Assembly: GCA_026874595.1 (NCBI GenBank)
Contig: CM049317.1
Span: 60,176,618-60,240,617 of the forward strand
Source of the DNA: Sipunculus nudus
Taxonomy: Eukaryota > Annelida > Sipuncula > Golfingiida > Sipunculidae
DNA length: 64,000 nt
Direction: 5' to 3'
In this document: positions 46,560-56,679 of the stretch, in pieces
Layout: each line of letters opens with the position of its first letter
Position numbering within the stretch: the first letter of the stretch is position 1
The notes under the pieces: model-generated
Seen by the model: the letters and a program-made list of their open reading frames with translations, nothing else
Told to the model about the DNA's origin: nothing
Database searches by the model: none
Position numbers and translations under genes: made by a program

Positions 46560-47305
46560 CATATTATAATGAAGTCTCAACATAAGCCAAACATAAGCAG
46601 AACTTCCCATTTTACAGAAAACGTCCCAGCTCACGCATTACATGCAGGTGCTCAAAACATCCTCAATGTGACTTTCTGCCATGAAAATGTTTATTGTTAC
46701 TTCTAATTGTGTATGTATTGATTTATAATTGTCATGAAGTTAATCTATTAAATTGATTATAAGATTTTCCCTATCAGTCAAGCTATTAAGCCTCCTTGCT
46801 TTAAAGTGTGATTCTCCCAGAGATTTTGACTTTAAACCAATACTCCGAAGCTCAAAACTTGATTTGAAATATAGACATTTTATTTTCTGTATTTATAACT
46901 TTGTAAACTTTATCAGCTTTGTTCATTTATCACATTTACTAGAAGCAATCCTTTACGTTTGCGTGGCATGTATTTTTCCTGATGATATAGGAAGTGATCA
47001 TTTAATACTTTTTAATGATAAATTCTGCCATTCTATTGTAACTAATTATTGCATATCTAGAAGAATTTAATGCAATTATTATTAGTTCGTATATCTTTAA
47101 ATGTACCTGTACCTAGGTACTTTCTGAAGTACCTGTACCTAGGTACTGTCACATGTACCTGGCCCCAACCCTGATTGTATAGTACATTGGAAGTCTTGTA
47201 GATGAACATAGTTTTGACAGTCATACATACAGATGAAAGAAACAAAATAACTTTTATACAGCATATGGTTACAATGATGTTTATTTCTTATGTATGTTTA
47301 TACTT
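46560..47305. other. Unrecognised sequence between LINE and gypsy 3' LTR
   Basis: Probably LINE 5' or gypsy 3' non-coding sequence. A short tandem AGGTACCTGTACCTAGGTACTT-like motif (CTAGGTACTTTC / CTAGGTACTGTC) lies at 47100..47160. Confidence 0.4.
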
Positions 47306-47759
47306 AAGGGGGGATGGTGTATCTTACGGTTTGCCCCGTGGTGGACAGCTTGTAAAGAAGATTTTATGTAGCTCCCGCGGGAGCGAGGTTGAGCGAAAAT
47401 GAGCAGGGAGGATCCACCAATTATTTACTTATGTCTCTTAAAGAAATACTACATAGGCGGATTAAGAGGGGGCACAGCGGATACGTGCCCCTTCTTAACA
47501 GTCCATGTTTTTCTGTGTTGCTTGCATATTTCCTACGTCCCTTTTAGTCAAATAGTATTGCATTTATCAATGTAATAACAGATTAAGTTTAAATAATATA
47601 CAAACTTAGTGTAAAACATGGAAGCTAAAGATAAATCTCGGTTAGACAAAAGTTATAAACTTCAACAAAACTGGGAACAATTATTTAAATGGTATACAGG
47701 TCGAATGTGTCATGTGTTATACTTACCTAGAAATTGTATTCTGTAATTCTGTGTTGTTT

Positions 47760-48240
47760 ATTATGGCTTTTCCGACCTTAAAGTAAAGGCTATGAAAGCT
47801 TTCTTTAAGTTAAAGAAGATCATTTATTTAAATAACTTTTGTCCCAAGGTGTCAAAAAGTTTTTTTAAATCTCTTATTAAACCCATCTGACTATATGTAG
47901 CTGACATCTGGGGAATCACCTACTGTGAAACAAAAGTACTGTAACTGTTTAAAAAAAGCTGAGACATCTCAGTTTTGCTAAACATATTCCTGGTGTACAC
48001 AAGGAAATTACTTCGGCTGCTGTATATGGAGAACTTATTATAATCAACATTGGATTAGATTTATCAGTTTTTTACATGAATATAAAGTACTTATGTGCGG
48101 TAAAGCATCTACCACACTGTTATGTCTAGCAAAGGCAGAATGTGAGGTCAGTGCTGATATTATATGGTGGCAAGAAGAAATGCTAAACATGCATCAAATA
48201 AAGAATAAAGAATAAATATGAATCCTTATATACAGATTAC
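47760..48240 (+). pseudogene. C-terminal fragment of another LINE
   Basis: The + strand shows MKAFFKLKKIIY, SKSFFKSLIKPI, LYVADIWGITYCE and KYLCAVKHLPHCYV-like pieces with stops between them. This is the thumb and C-terminal pattern of a jockey/CR1-type LINE (LKPI..YG.EVWG). It is short and dead. Confidence 0.55.
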
Positions 48241-48269
48241 TGGCTCAGTAAGATAAGATACAGAAACAA

Positions 48270-48830
48270 GTGGCCCATGGGCCATGACGCTCAGCTGAAT
48301 TCAAGGAGCCTTGAAAAATGGGCAAAGACTTCCAGAGTGCTCAAAATCATGCATTTTGCCAACAGCCCTTAGATATAGGTTACCGTGACCTTGTTCTACA
48401 TGCAGCTGCTACCATTTGTGCCTACCAGACTAATTAAGTGTAAAATCAAGTTCTTTTACACAGATTGCAGAAAATTGGTCAGAGTGACATTTCAGGTTTC
48501 TAAGGAGATTTATAGGGACCTCCCTGAAAGTCATGTATAAGGATTTTAGGCCAAATGGATAAAATTTGTGCCCCATCTGACTCACTTGGTGCTTAAAAGT
48601 CATGTTTTCTCTCCTAATTTGCAAAATATAGTTAACCATGACCTAGTTTCAAGTTTCCAAGGATATTCATCATGGAACTCAAAGGATTTCAAGTTAGAAG
48701 ATCCAACACTCATGATTTGTGCCCTGTTAATGGACAACTGCTTTGTTTCTTTGTTTCTCCAGTGCAAAACTGTTCTATGTCTCCCCTATGGGCCATCCCA
48801 AAACATTAGGGGTAAATTATGCAATATCTC
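48270..48830. repeat. Copy of the ERE-bearing dispersed repeat family
   Basis: Begins with CATGACGCTCAGCTGAA like the copy at 7755. It has degraded ERE palindromes (TAGGTTACCGTGACCTT near 48376, AGTTAACCATGACCT near 48631), TTTCAGGTTTCTAAGGAGAT and TTTGTGCCC phrases. Confidence 0.7.
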
Positions 48831-48839
48831 AAAACAATG

Positions 48840-49320
48840 AATCTAGATTTCAGCAAATTAGACATTGAAGGTCGAGGTCACCGCTTTTCGAACTCTGGTG
48901 ACATTTTGGCAGAAAGAACTGGTGTGTCAAATTTGAAGAAAAAGTCTTCAGTACTTCCTAAGTTATGGGGTAACAATAACCCTAGAATTGCATAAATTTG
49001 ACCTTGAACATCAAGGTCAAGGTCACAGAATTTCAAACACATCCAAGACTTCGGAAGGAACAATAAGCGTTTCAAATTTCGGAGGAAAATTTGCAGCCCT
49101 TCAAAGTTAACTCATCCACAAGACAATAATTATAATTCGGCTGATTTGACCTTAAAGATCCGTATCAGGGTCACCAGGTTTCAAACTCGTCTGAGAACTT
49201 GGTAGTAACAATTGGTGTACTATATTTGAGGACAAATTTGGAAATACTACAAAATTAATGGGTTTCACGAAAATGTTACATTTCAGCAGATCTGACCTTT
49301 AAGAAAAAAGTCAAGGTCAC
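48840..49320. repeat. ~145-bp GGTCA-rich satellite, left block
   Basis: Units contain TTTGACCTTGAA..AAGGTCAAGGTCAC, CAGGTTTCAAACTC, GGAACAATTGGTGTACCAAA and AATACTTCAAAAGTTATGGG. The gypsy element inserts directly after GTCAC at 49316..49320, and the array resumes with GTCAC at 54401. Confidence 0.88.
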
Positions 49321-49483
49321 TGTAAGGTATTAGGGCCGAAGACTACAGGAACAGCGGTGATAACCAACACAACGTTTTAATAACGTAAAAACAAGCACAC
49401 GATACAGAGGTCAAGGACGGCCGGTGTCTCATAAAACTTAGCTACTTTACTTTGTGTCTCGGATTTGTTTCTAATATCCTACA
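49321..49483 (-). repeat. Gypsy 3' LTR (163 bp)
   Basis: Same sequence as 54238..54400. Preceded (minus sense) by the polypurine tract and followed by the target duplication GTCAC. Confidence 0.95.
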
Positions 49484-49932
49484 CTCCTCTCCCTTAAACT
49501 TGTAGTTGACCGCATAAATATACTGCTACTGTAAGTAGTCTATGTTGATCTAAAATATAACCTTATATGAAACATAAGTAAGGTTAAGTAATTTCTCATA
49601 AAAACTGTTACATTAAAAATAAATATGGATGAGTACTGCTCCTATAATTACCAAACAATGTACTAGTATTCAGACAGTTAAATTCAAACAGGAGTATCCA
49701 TTAAAACATACCAGTTAAAGTTTACTTATCAATGTACTTGAACATTTCTCCAGTCTAAGTAACAGGATAAATTAATGTTGTGAATGTTTTTGTATCAAAG
49801 TGTATGCAGCTAACACCAGCATTCATAATGGTTCCATACAATAAATAAATGTTCGTATCCTTACTTAAATGTCTCTTCTGAACAATAAAGTCTTAATCTT
49901 ATCTATTAAACACACAAATGGATATGTGAAGG

Positions 49933-50640
49933 TTATAAATCCATCCGATTGGTTGGTTTTCGCTTTCTCAAGGGATAACGGCGTGTTGTTTTCTCAGTAT
50001 CTGAAGATTTATGCACTACAATATCAGGTAATTCAGAATCATGAGACACACTAGGTGTATCCTGCACAGTATCACTATTTTCACAAAGACTGTCAATATT
50101 TTCAACATTCTGTGTGTCCACTGTAGGCCTATTCAAACCTTTGCTTTCCTGGATTTGAGATGAATGCATCGAATGAGGAATTTCTGACATTTCATCACAC
50201 TGTGAAGTTTGCGGATCAGACACATGGTAACCAACAATTTGTTCAACGTGGCGATGCCACTTTTCTCCAGAATTCATGTTCAGTTCATATGAAACTGGTC
50301 CATTCTTAGCAGACACAATACCTGGCAGCCACTTCTCTCCTCCCCTGTAATTACGGGCTAAGATCAGTTGTCCTTCAACAAAATGCCGTTCTTTGGAGCG
50401 AGACTCGCGTGCTGCCACCTGTGCACCTTGGTTGGCATGAACGGTTGAAACGTGATCCGGTTTCAAGAGATCCAGGCGGTTGCGTAACTTGTTGCCGGTC
50501 ATAAGCACAGCAGGTGACTCACGTGTCGTAGCATGTGGAGCGTTACGGTATGTCAATAAAAAGTTTGCCAACTTATGACGCAGTGAAAGATGATCTGATG
50601 CCGATTTGAGAGCATTTTTAAGAGTTTTTACAAAACGTTC
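49933..50640 (-). pseudogene. Gypsy integrase C-terminal part, out of frame with gag-pol
   Basis: Open from about 50640 to a stop at 49933, continuing the integrase core after the frame break. It holds FLLTYRNAPHATT (end of the catalytic core), then a GPF/Y-like SH3 segment (WLPGIVSAKNGPVSYEL) and a basic tail RRYPLRKRK. It joins the frame of the upstream ORF only if one base is restored near 50640, where the catalytic glutamate region lies. Confidence 0.85.
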
Positions 50641-53600
50641 GGTAATCCATTCGTGGCAGGATGATAGGGCGGTGCAAACACATGATTGATTCCATTGGTC
50701 TGCAAGAAGGTAGCGAATTCAGTAGATATAAACTGGGGACCATTGTCGCTAACTAACTGGTCCGGCAGACCCCAACGGCTGAACACCTCACGCAGTGCTT
50801 CTATGGTTTTCTGGGTAGTTGTGGACTGTAGGACAACCACCTCTGGCCATTTAGTGTAAGCATCCACTATAACTAAAAACATGGCATTACAAAAGGGTCC
50901 AGCAAAATCAATATGTATACGTTGCCATTTACGCTCAGGATATGTCCATGGGTGAAGTGGCGCTAATGCTGGATGGTCTTGAATTTTCTGACAGTTAGTA
51001 CAAGTTTTGCCACACTGTTCGATTTGCTGATCCATATTCGGCCACCATACATAGCTACGAGCTACCCCTTTCATTTTAACTATACCTAAGTGACCTTCAT
51101 GCAGTTCCTGTAACACTGAATTCCGGTATTTGGCTGGAACTAATACGCGGTAGCCCCATAGCAGGCAACCTTGACTGACAGAAAGTTCCTGTCTCCTGTG
51201 ATAATAAGGAAGCAATTCTGCATCAATGGTATCTTTAGAGGGCCATCCTCTAAGAGTGTAGTCCAAGACCTTGAATAGTAAAGGATCACGACGTGTCTCG
51301 ATGTTGATCATCTTACTTGTGATAGGTAAATTTGGCAATTTCTCAAACTGTGAGATCAAATACACATCCAATCTGTCATCTTCTTTCGGAGTAACATCTA
51401 AAGGCAATCGGCTCAGCCCATCTGCATTGGCATGCTGGGAAGATGACTTGTATACAATATCATATTTGTGTCCTGCTAGGAACAATGCCCAACGTTGTAG
51501 TCTGGCTGCAGTGAGTGTTGGTACGGCTTTCTTTGGTCCAAAAATGGTGGTTAGAGGACGATGATCTGTCACGAGAGTGAAATGACGAGCGAATAAATAT
51601 TGGTTAAATTTCTTCACCCCAAAGATTAAACTGAGAGCTTCTTTCTCAACTTGAGAGTAATTTTGTTCAGTCTTGTTCAGGGTTCGCGATGCGAAAGCAA
51701 TGGGGCGCTCTTCTCCGTTTGGCATTATGTGGGAGATAACCGCACCCACACCATATGCCGAAGCATCTGCAGCAAGTATCACCGGAAGTTTAAGGTCATA
51801 ATGAGTAAGAACTTTACTAGATGTGAGCATTTCTTTGGCCTTCTGTAAAGCTGCATCACACGCTGGGGTCCATTTCCATGGGGTATCTTTGTTCAGCAGC
51901 TGATTCAGGGGATATAGTACTGTAGACAACATGGGCAGAAATCTACCATAGTAATTTATAAGTCCCAGAAGTGACCTCAACTGCTGTATATCTTGGGGTC
52001 TGGGAGCATCCACAATGGCCTTCACCTTATCCTTTGATGTGTGAAGTCCCTCAGAATCTATGACATGTCCCAAATAATGAACACTTGCTTTAAAGAAATC
52101 ACATTTGCTTTTCTTGATTCGGAGTCCAAATTCTTGTAGCCTTTGCAACACTCGCTCAAGATTCTGAAGATGGTCATCATCCGACTGACCAGTTACCAGT
52201 ATATCATCTAAAAAACATTGCACCCCTGGTAGTCCCTGTAGCACTTGCTCAATAGCCCGCTGAAATATCGCTGGGGCCGAAGCGATTCCAAAGCAAAGTC
52301 GATTGTACCTAAAGAGTCCCTTATGAGTATTTATCACCAAATATTTCTTGCTTTCATCATCCACATCCATCTGCTGATAGGCTTGGGCCAGATCTATTAC
52401 TGTAAAGCATTTTCCTTTGGCCAGATTGGCAAATATATCTTCAATCTTAGGCAGCGGATATATATCTGCCTTTAAATGTGGGTTGACAGTGACTTTGAAA
52501 TCACCACATATGCGTAATGACTGATCACGTTTGACAACTGGCACAATCGGCGTGGCCCATTCACTATGAGTCACTGGTGATAATATACCTAAATTCACTA
52601 GGCGTTGCAGCTCATCCTCTATGCTCTGCCGCAAGGCATATGGAACTGGTCGTGGCTTGTAAAATTTTGGCTCACATGGCTCTACCTCTAAGTGAGCTTG
52701 TATGTGTTTCATTTGGCCCATATCTGATTGGAATAAATCATCATACTTACTGAGCAGTGCAGCTAAGCTCTGTACTCTGGAAGAAGGTACCAATCTCTTG
52801 ATTGCTGGCCAATCCAACTGTATGTCATGCAACCATGCTCTGCCAAACAATGGTGGGCTGTCATTATCCACTACAAAGAGATCTAATTGTTTCGTTTGTT
52901 GCCCATATTCTACACTCACTTGTGTAACTCCGGCTGGCTGAATTTTCTCTCCAGAAAAGGTTTTCAATACCTCTGTGGTACTCTGCAATGGAAGATCACT
53001 GAATAGTGTTTGATAGTCCTTTTGACTTATTATTGATACACAGGACCCAGTATCTAGTTCCATTTTCAATTTCTTTCCTTGAACTACTGGAGTTACCCAA
53101 ATTACATCAGACTTGTTACTTTTGATGACTTTAATTCCAATATCACTATCAGTATCAGAGTCTGTATCAGAGTCACAATTTTCTTCCTGAATTACTTTCA
53201 CCCTGGTCCGTGTGTCTACTTTTTTTCTACAGACAACAGCAAAATGATTCTGACCACCACATGATCGACATTCCTTGCCATATGCTGGGCAACGGCGGCC
53301 CTTGGGGTGAGGCCAACTACCCCCACAGTTGTAACATGTTTTGCCTGACGCCGCTTTCTGCTGCTTTCTATCATGCGGCCTGGGCGCTGTCTGCCAACTG
53401 CTTGCACCACTACTACCACTATAACTGGACCTTGGTCTCGGTTTCTGTGTCAGTCTGTTGACGTTTACTTGTTTAACTGTGGGTGCAATTTTCTGCTCCA
53501 TTAATTTGGACTGTCGCTTTGAAGCGTCCAGAGTCCTTCCAAATTTTAATAAATCCATTAATGACCAATTAGTCCTGGCAATGCCTTCTTCTCGCAGCTT

Positions 53601-54041
53601 TCTGGACAAACATTTTTGGATTATTTGTGATTTTATTTCGGCTTCTACATTTGTAAATTCACAATATATGGACAGTTGTTTTAGACGTGCATAAAAAGCA
53701 TCCAAGTCTTCCTGTTCTTCCTGAACAGCGTTTCGGAAATTAAAAAGTTCAAATTCTATATTTCGTTTTGGTGCAAAGAAGCTATTCAGTGCTGCTTTGG
53801 CAGTATCGTATACTGTTTCCTTCTTAGTTTTATCAGGCTCAAGTTCTGTCAATGTTTCAAAAATACTGTACAACTCGTCACCGATCATATGAAGCAACAT
53901 AGCTCTTTGCCGGGCTGGTTTGTCAATTGCTGCCGCCTCCAAGTAATTATCAAATCTTTTTAACCATCTCGGCCACCTCTGACCAGCAGTGTCCTTAGGT
54001 TCAATTATAAACATGGGCATAGACAGCTCCGGAACAGCCAT
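50628..54041 (-). CDS. Gypsy Gag-Pol polyprotein (1,137 aa, frame broken near the integrase Glu)
   Basis: Capsid-like Gag (1..~200); two zinc knuckles at 236..271, the second a canonical CX2CX4HX4C; protease with DTGS at 330..333; reverse transcriptase ~450..620 with LRICGDF, VIDLAQAYQQ and FLDD (610..613, a YxDD variant); RNase H ~750..880 with AADASAYGVG and TDHRPL; integrase zinc domain (H981/H984, C1014/C1017) and core Asp1045 (HIDFAGP) and Asp1099 (VSDNGPQF). The frame ends at residue 1137 just after PYHPATNG because one base is missing, before the third catalytic residue. An acidic SDTDSDTDSD run lies at 291..300. Start chosen as the first ATG after the leader. Apart from this lesion the ORF is intact, so trans-mobilisation or a reading error should be considered. 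Confidence 0.93.
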   Translation of the reverse strand: MAVPELSMPMFIIEPKDTAGQRWPRWLKRFDNYLEAAAIDKPARQRAMLLHMIGDELYSIFETLTELEPDKTKKETVYDTAKAALNSFFAPKRNIEFELFNFRNAVQEEQEDLDAFYARLKQLSIYCEFTNVEAEIKSQIIQKCLSRKLREEGIARTNWSLMDLLKFGRTLDASKRQSKLMEQKIAPTVKQVNVNRLTQKPRPRSSYSGSSGASSWQTAPRPHDRKQQKAASGKTCYNCGGSWPHPKGRRCPAYGKECRSCGGQNHFAVVCRKKVDTRTRVKVIQEENCDSDTDSDTDSDIGIKVIKSNKSDVIWVTPVVQGKKLKMELDTGSCVSIISQKDYQTLFSDLPLQSTTEVLKTFSGEKIQPAGVTQVSVEYGQQTKQLDLFVVDNDSPPLFGRAWLHDIQLDWPAIKRLVPSSRVQSLAALLSKYDDLFQSDMGQMKHIQAHLEVEPCEPKFYKPRPVPYALRQSIEDELQRLVNLGILSPVTHSEWATPIVPVVKRDQSLRICGDFKVTVNPHLKADIYPLPKIEDIFANLAKGKCFTVIDLAQAYQQMDVDDESKKYLVINTHKGLFRYNRLCFGIASAPAIFQRAIEQVLQGLPGVQCFLDDILVTGQSDDDHLQNLERVLQRLQEFGLRIKKSKCDFFKASVHYLGHVIDSEGLHTSKDKVKAIVDAPRPQDIQQLRSLLGLINYYGRFLPMLSTVLYPLNQLLNKDTPWKWTPACDAALQKAKEMLTSSKVLTHYDLKLPVILAADASAYGVGAVISHIMPNGEERPIAFASRTLNKTEQNYSQVEKEALSLIFGVKKFNQYLFARHFTLVTDHRPLTTIFGPKKAVPTLTAARLQRWALFLAGHKYDIVYKSSSQHANADGLSRLPLDVTPKEDDRLDVYLISQFEKLPNLPITSKMINIETRRDPLLFKVLDYTLRGWPSKDTIDAELLPYYHRRQELSVSQGCLLWGYRVLVPAKYRNSVLQELHEGHLGIVKMKGVARSYVWWPNMDQQIEQCGKTCTNCQKIQDHPALAPLHPWTYPERKWQRIHIDFAGPFCNAMFLVIVDAYTKWPEVVVLQSTTTQKTIEALREVFSRWGLPDQLVSDNGPQFISTEFATFLQTNGINHVFAPPYHPATNGLPNVL

Positions 54042-54237
54042 TTTTCGGCACTAGATAAATGACACACAAGTCAAGAAAGTTCGCGGCAATACACAACTCA
54101 CCTATTATCGGCGACGTAAGACAACCCGTCAACTCGTGACAAATCCACCGCTTAAATGTCCACAAACATAACAGTTCACTGACAGCTAGTGTCCAAGGAA
54201 CTAGTCCAAACACAATAATCCCATATTCGTCGCCACT

Positions 54238-54400
54238 TGTAAGGTATTAGGGCCGAAGACTACAGGAACAGCGGTGATAACCAACACAACGTTTTAATAA
54301 CGTAAAAACAAGCACACGATACAGAGGTCAAGGACGGCCGGTGTCTCATAAAACTTAGCTACTTTACTTTGTGTCTCGGATTTGTTTCTAATATCCTACA
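54238..54400 (-). repeat. Gypsy 5' LTR (163 bp)
   Basis: Identical by eye to the 3' LTR. On the minus strand the element's leader begins just inside at 54237. Confidence 0.95.
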
Positions 54401-55862
54401 GTCACCAGGTTTCAAACTCCGATGAAACTTTGGTCAGAACAATGAGTGTTTCAAATTTTGGAGGAAAACATGCAGCCCTTCAAAAGTTATCTCATCCAAA
54501 CTTTCTGCTGATTTGACCTTGAAGATGAAGGTCAAGGTCACCAGGTTTCAAAGTCCTCCGAGAGCTAGGTTGGAACAATTGATTGATGTACCAAATTTGA
54601 TGACAAAATGTGAAATACTTAAAAAGTTATTGGGGTTAAAATTTTACATTTCAGCATATTTGACCTTGGAGAAGATGGTTAAGGTCATCGGCTTTCGAAC
54701 TCTCCGAGATTTTAACTGAATAACTGTAGTACCAAATTTGAGGACAAATTGTAAAATACTTCAAAAGTCATCGCGTTCACAACACAATAGGTATAATTCC
54801 GCTGATTTGACCTTGAAGATCCTGTTCAAGGTCATCGGGTTTCAAAATCAACCGAGAACTTGGAAGGAACAATAGGTGTACCAAACTTGGGAAACATGTG
54901 AAATACTTCAAAAGTTACGGGGTTAAATTTTTACATTTCGGCAAATTTGACCTTGAACAGGATCTTCAAGGTCATCGGGTTTTGAAATCACCCGATAATT
55001 TGGAAGGAACAATAGGTGTACCAAACTTGAGGACAAAAAGTGGAATACTTCAAAAGTTATGGGGTTCACAAAAATTTCATATTTCTGCAGATTTGACCTT
55101 GAAGATCAAGGTCAAGGTCACAGATTTTAGCACTCTTTTTAATTTTGGTTAGAACAATTGGTGTACCAAATTTTGGACAAAATGTGAAATACTTCAAAAG
55201 TTACGGGATTAAAAATTTTTTTCATTTTGGCAAATTTGACCATGAACAGGATCTTCAAGGTCATCGGGTTTTGAAATCACCTGATAATTTGGAAGGAACA
55301 ATAGGTGTACCAAAGTTGAGGACAAAAAGTGGAATACTCAAAAGTTATGGGGTTCACAAAAAATTCACATTTCTGCAGATTTGACCTTGAAGATGAAGGT
55401 CAAGGTCCCAAATTTTTTTCAAACTCATTCGTGATTTTGGTTGGAACAACCGTTTTACAAAATTTGAGGACAATGTGAAACACTTCAAAAGGTATAGGGT
55501 TGAGAAAAATTTACATTTCGGTAGATTTGACCTTGAAGATGATGGTCAAGATCACCGGCTTTCGTACTCCTCTGAGATTTTAGTAGGAACAATTGGTAAT
55601 CATACCTATTTTGAGGACAAAATACTTCAAAAGTTATTGCGTTCTCAACACAAGTATAAATATGCCACTCATTTTACCTTGAAGATCCTGGTCAAGGTCT
55701 CCAGGTTTCAACATCACCCGAGAACTTGAAAGGAACAATAAGTGTACCAAATTTTAGGACAAAATGAGGAATAATTCAAAAGTTATGGGGCTCACAAAAA
55801 TTCCACCAGATTTGACCTTGAAGATGAACGCTAAGGTCACCATTTTTTTTAACTCCTTCAAG
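54401..55862. repeat. ~145-bp GGTCA-rich satellite, central block
   Basis: About ten units. Most carry TTTGACCTTGAAGAT followed by AAGGTCAAGGTCA, i.e. extended nuclear-receptor half-sites (TCAAGGTCA) in inverted and direct order. At 55093..55115 the arms TTGACCTTGA and TCAAGGTCAA form a perfect palindrome around AGA. Period is about 140..150 bp. Short + strand open frames here are repeat artefacts. Confidence 0.9.
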
Positions 55863-56679
55863 ATTTTTTTTTTTATTCTCACAAGAAAAGTAATACAACA
55901 AGGTTAACAATACAATTCACAAGACATTTACAAAGGCACAACACATATACACAGAACGTGTTGTTTACATGTAATAGTGTAATTTAAACATATAATGAGG
56001 TCAGTCTGTCCACCCAGCCCCATCAGGACGAGCATGGGCAAAGCTGCCCGACAGGTGATGGGTAGCCCTGTCCCTCAGCACTGCTAGATGCAGTGAGAGA
56101 GCAAGCCACACTCGTTAACAGCAATGCTGAATCTGTCCCCAAAATGACTGAGTGGAATAGCTTACAAGAGCTAAAACATATATATACTTAAAATAAACTA
56201 TATTTTCCTCAAATCAAAGGTACAGAGAAACACATGCTGGATAATATTGAAAGTGGTCTGTGGAATACAAAATCACTGAACTATGCCCGTATACTTGTTA
56301 ACAATGCATTACTTGAACTCAACAATAATTAATACTAATTTGATACGGAACCGTAGGGACCTGCGTTTATCTATGTAAAAAAAAAAATAGTATTTCAATC
56401 AAGGTGCTTCAAATCTAAATTGGTGTTTGAGCACCTTCAAACATATACATATGCAAATAAACTCATGCTCCCATATACACACGTATATATATATGCGCAC
56501 AAACATATATATATATACACATACATATATATATACACACATATATACACATTCATATATACATACATAAACATTCATTACATTAGTTTCAAATTGATGA
56601 CTAATCAGTGCAAATGAGGTAACATCTTGTTCCATTTCTTCACATTTAAAGACATTTTATCTTAACTTTGTTTAATAGT

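Larger units (their letters stand above)
41844..47420 (+). mobile_element. Degenerate Ty3/gypsy element with a LINE inside it
   Basis: LTR-like blocks beginning TGTATCTTAC occur at 41844 and 47318. Both share GGTGGACAGCTT, TTTTATGTAGCTC, a palindrome (CTCTCGCTAGAGCGAG or GCTCCCGCGGGAGC) and GAGCAGGGAGG. The second is preceded by a polypurine tract AAGGGGGGATGG (47306..47317), as a 3' LTR should be. TTGGCGAACCAGGATG near 42031 is in primer-site position and shares TGGCGA with the other two gypsy elements here. The pol remains occupy 42300..44680. The minus-strand LINE at 44700..46530 lies between pol and the 3' LTR. Gag and protease are missing by deletion. Confidence 0.72.
49321..54400 (-). 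mobile_element. Nearly intact Ty3/gypsy LTR retrotransposon (5,080 bp)
   Basis: Two 163-bp LTRs (49321..49483 and 54238..54400, TGTAAGG...CCTACA) look identical by eye and are flanked by the 5-bp target duplication GTCAC. On the minus strand the order is 5' LTR, a primer-site-like GTGGCGACGAATATGGG 1 nt inside, a 195-nt leader, gag-pol (54041 to 49933 with one frame break), a polypurine tract AAGGGAGAGGAG (49484..49495) and the 3' LTR. Identical LTRs mean very recent insertion. The compact single gag-pol layout with short LTRs resembles Steamer/Mag-type elements of bivalves (inference). It inserted into the satellite array. Confidence 0.96.

Noticed and set aside
46296-46706. 136-codon + strand open frame
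   Set aside because: Antisense of the LINE reverse-transcriptase relic on the minus strand, which shows clear family motifs.
54898-55729. Repeated short frames with KVKVTGF/HFGKFDLEQ-type peptides
   Set aside because: They are frames across the 145-bp satellite, not a gene.
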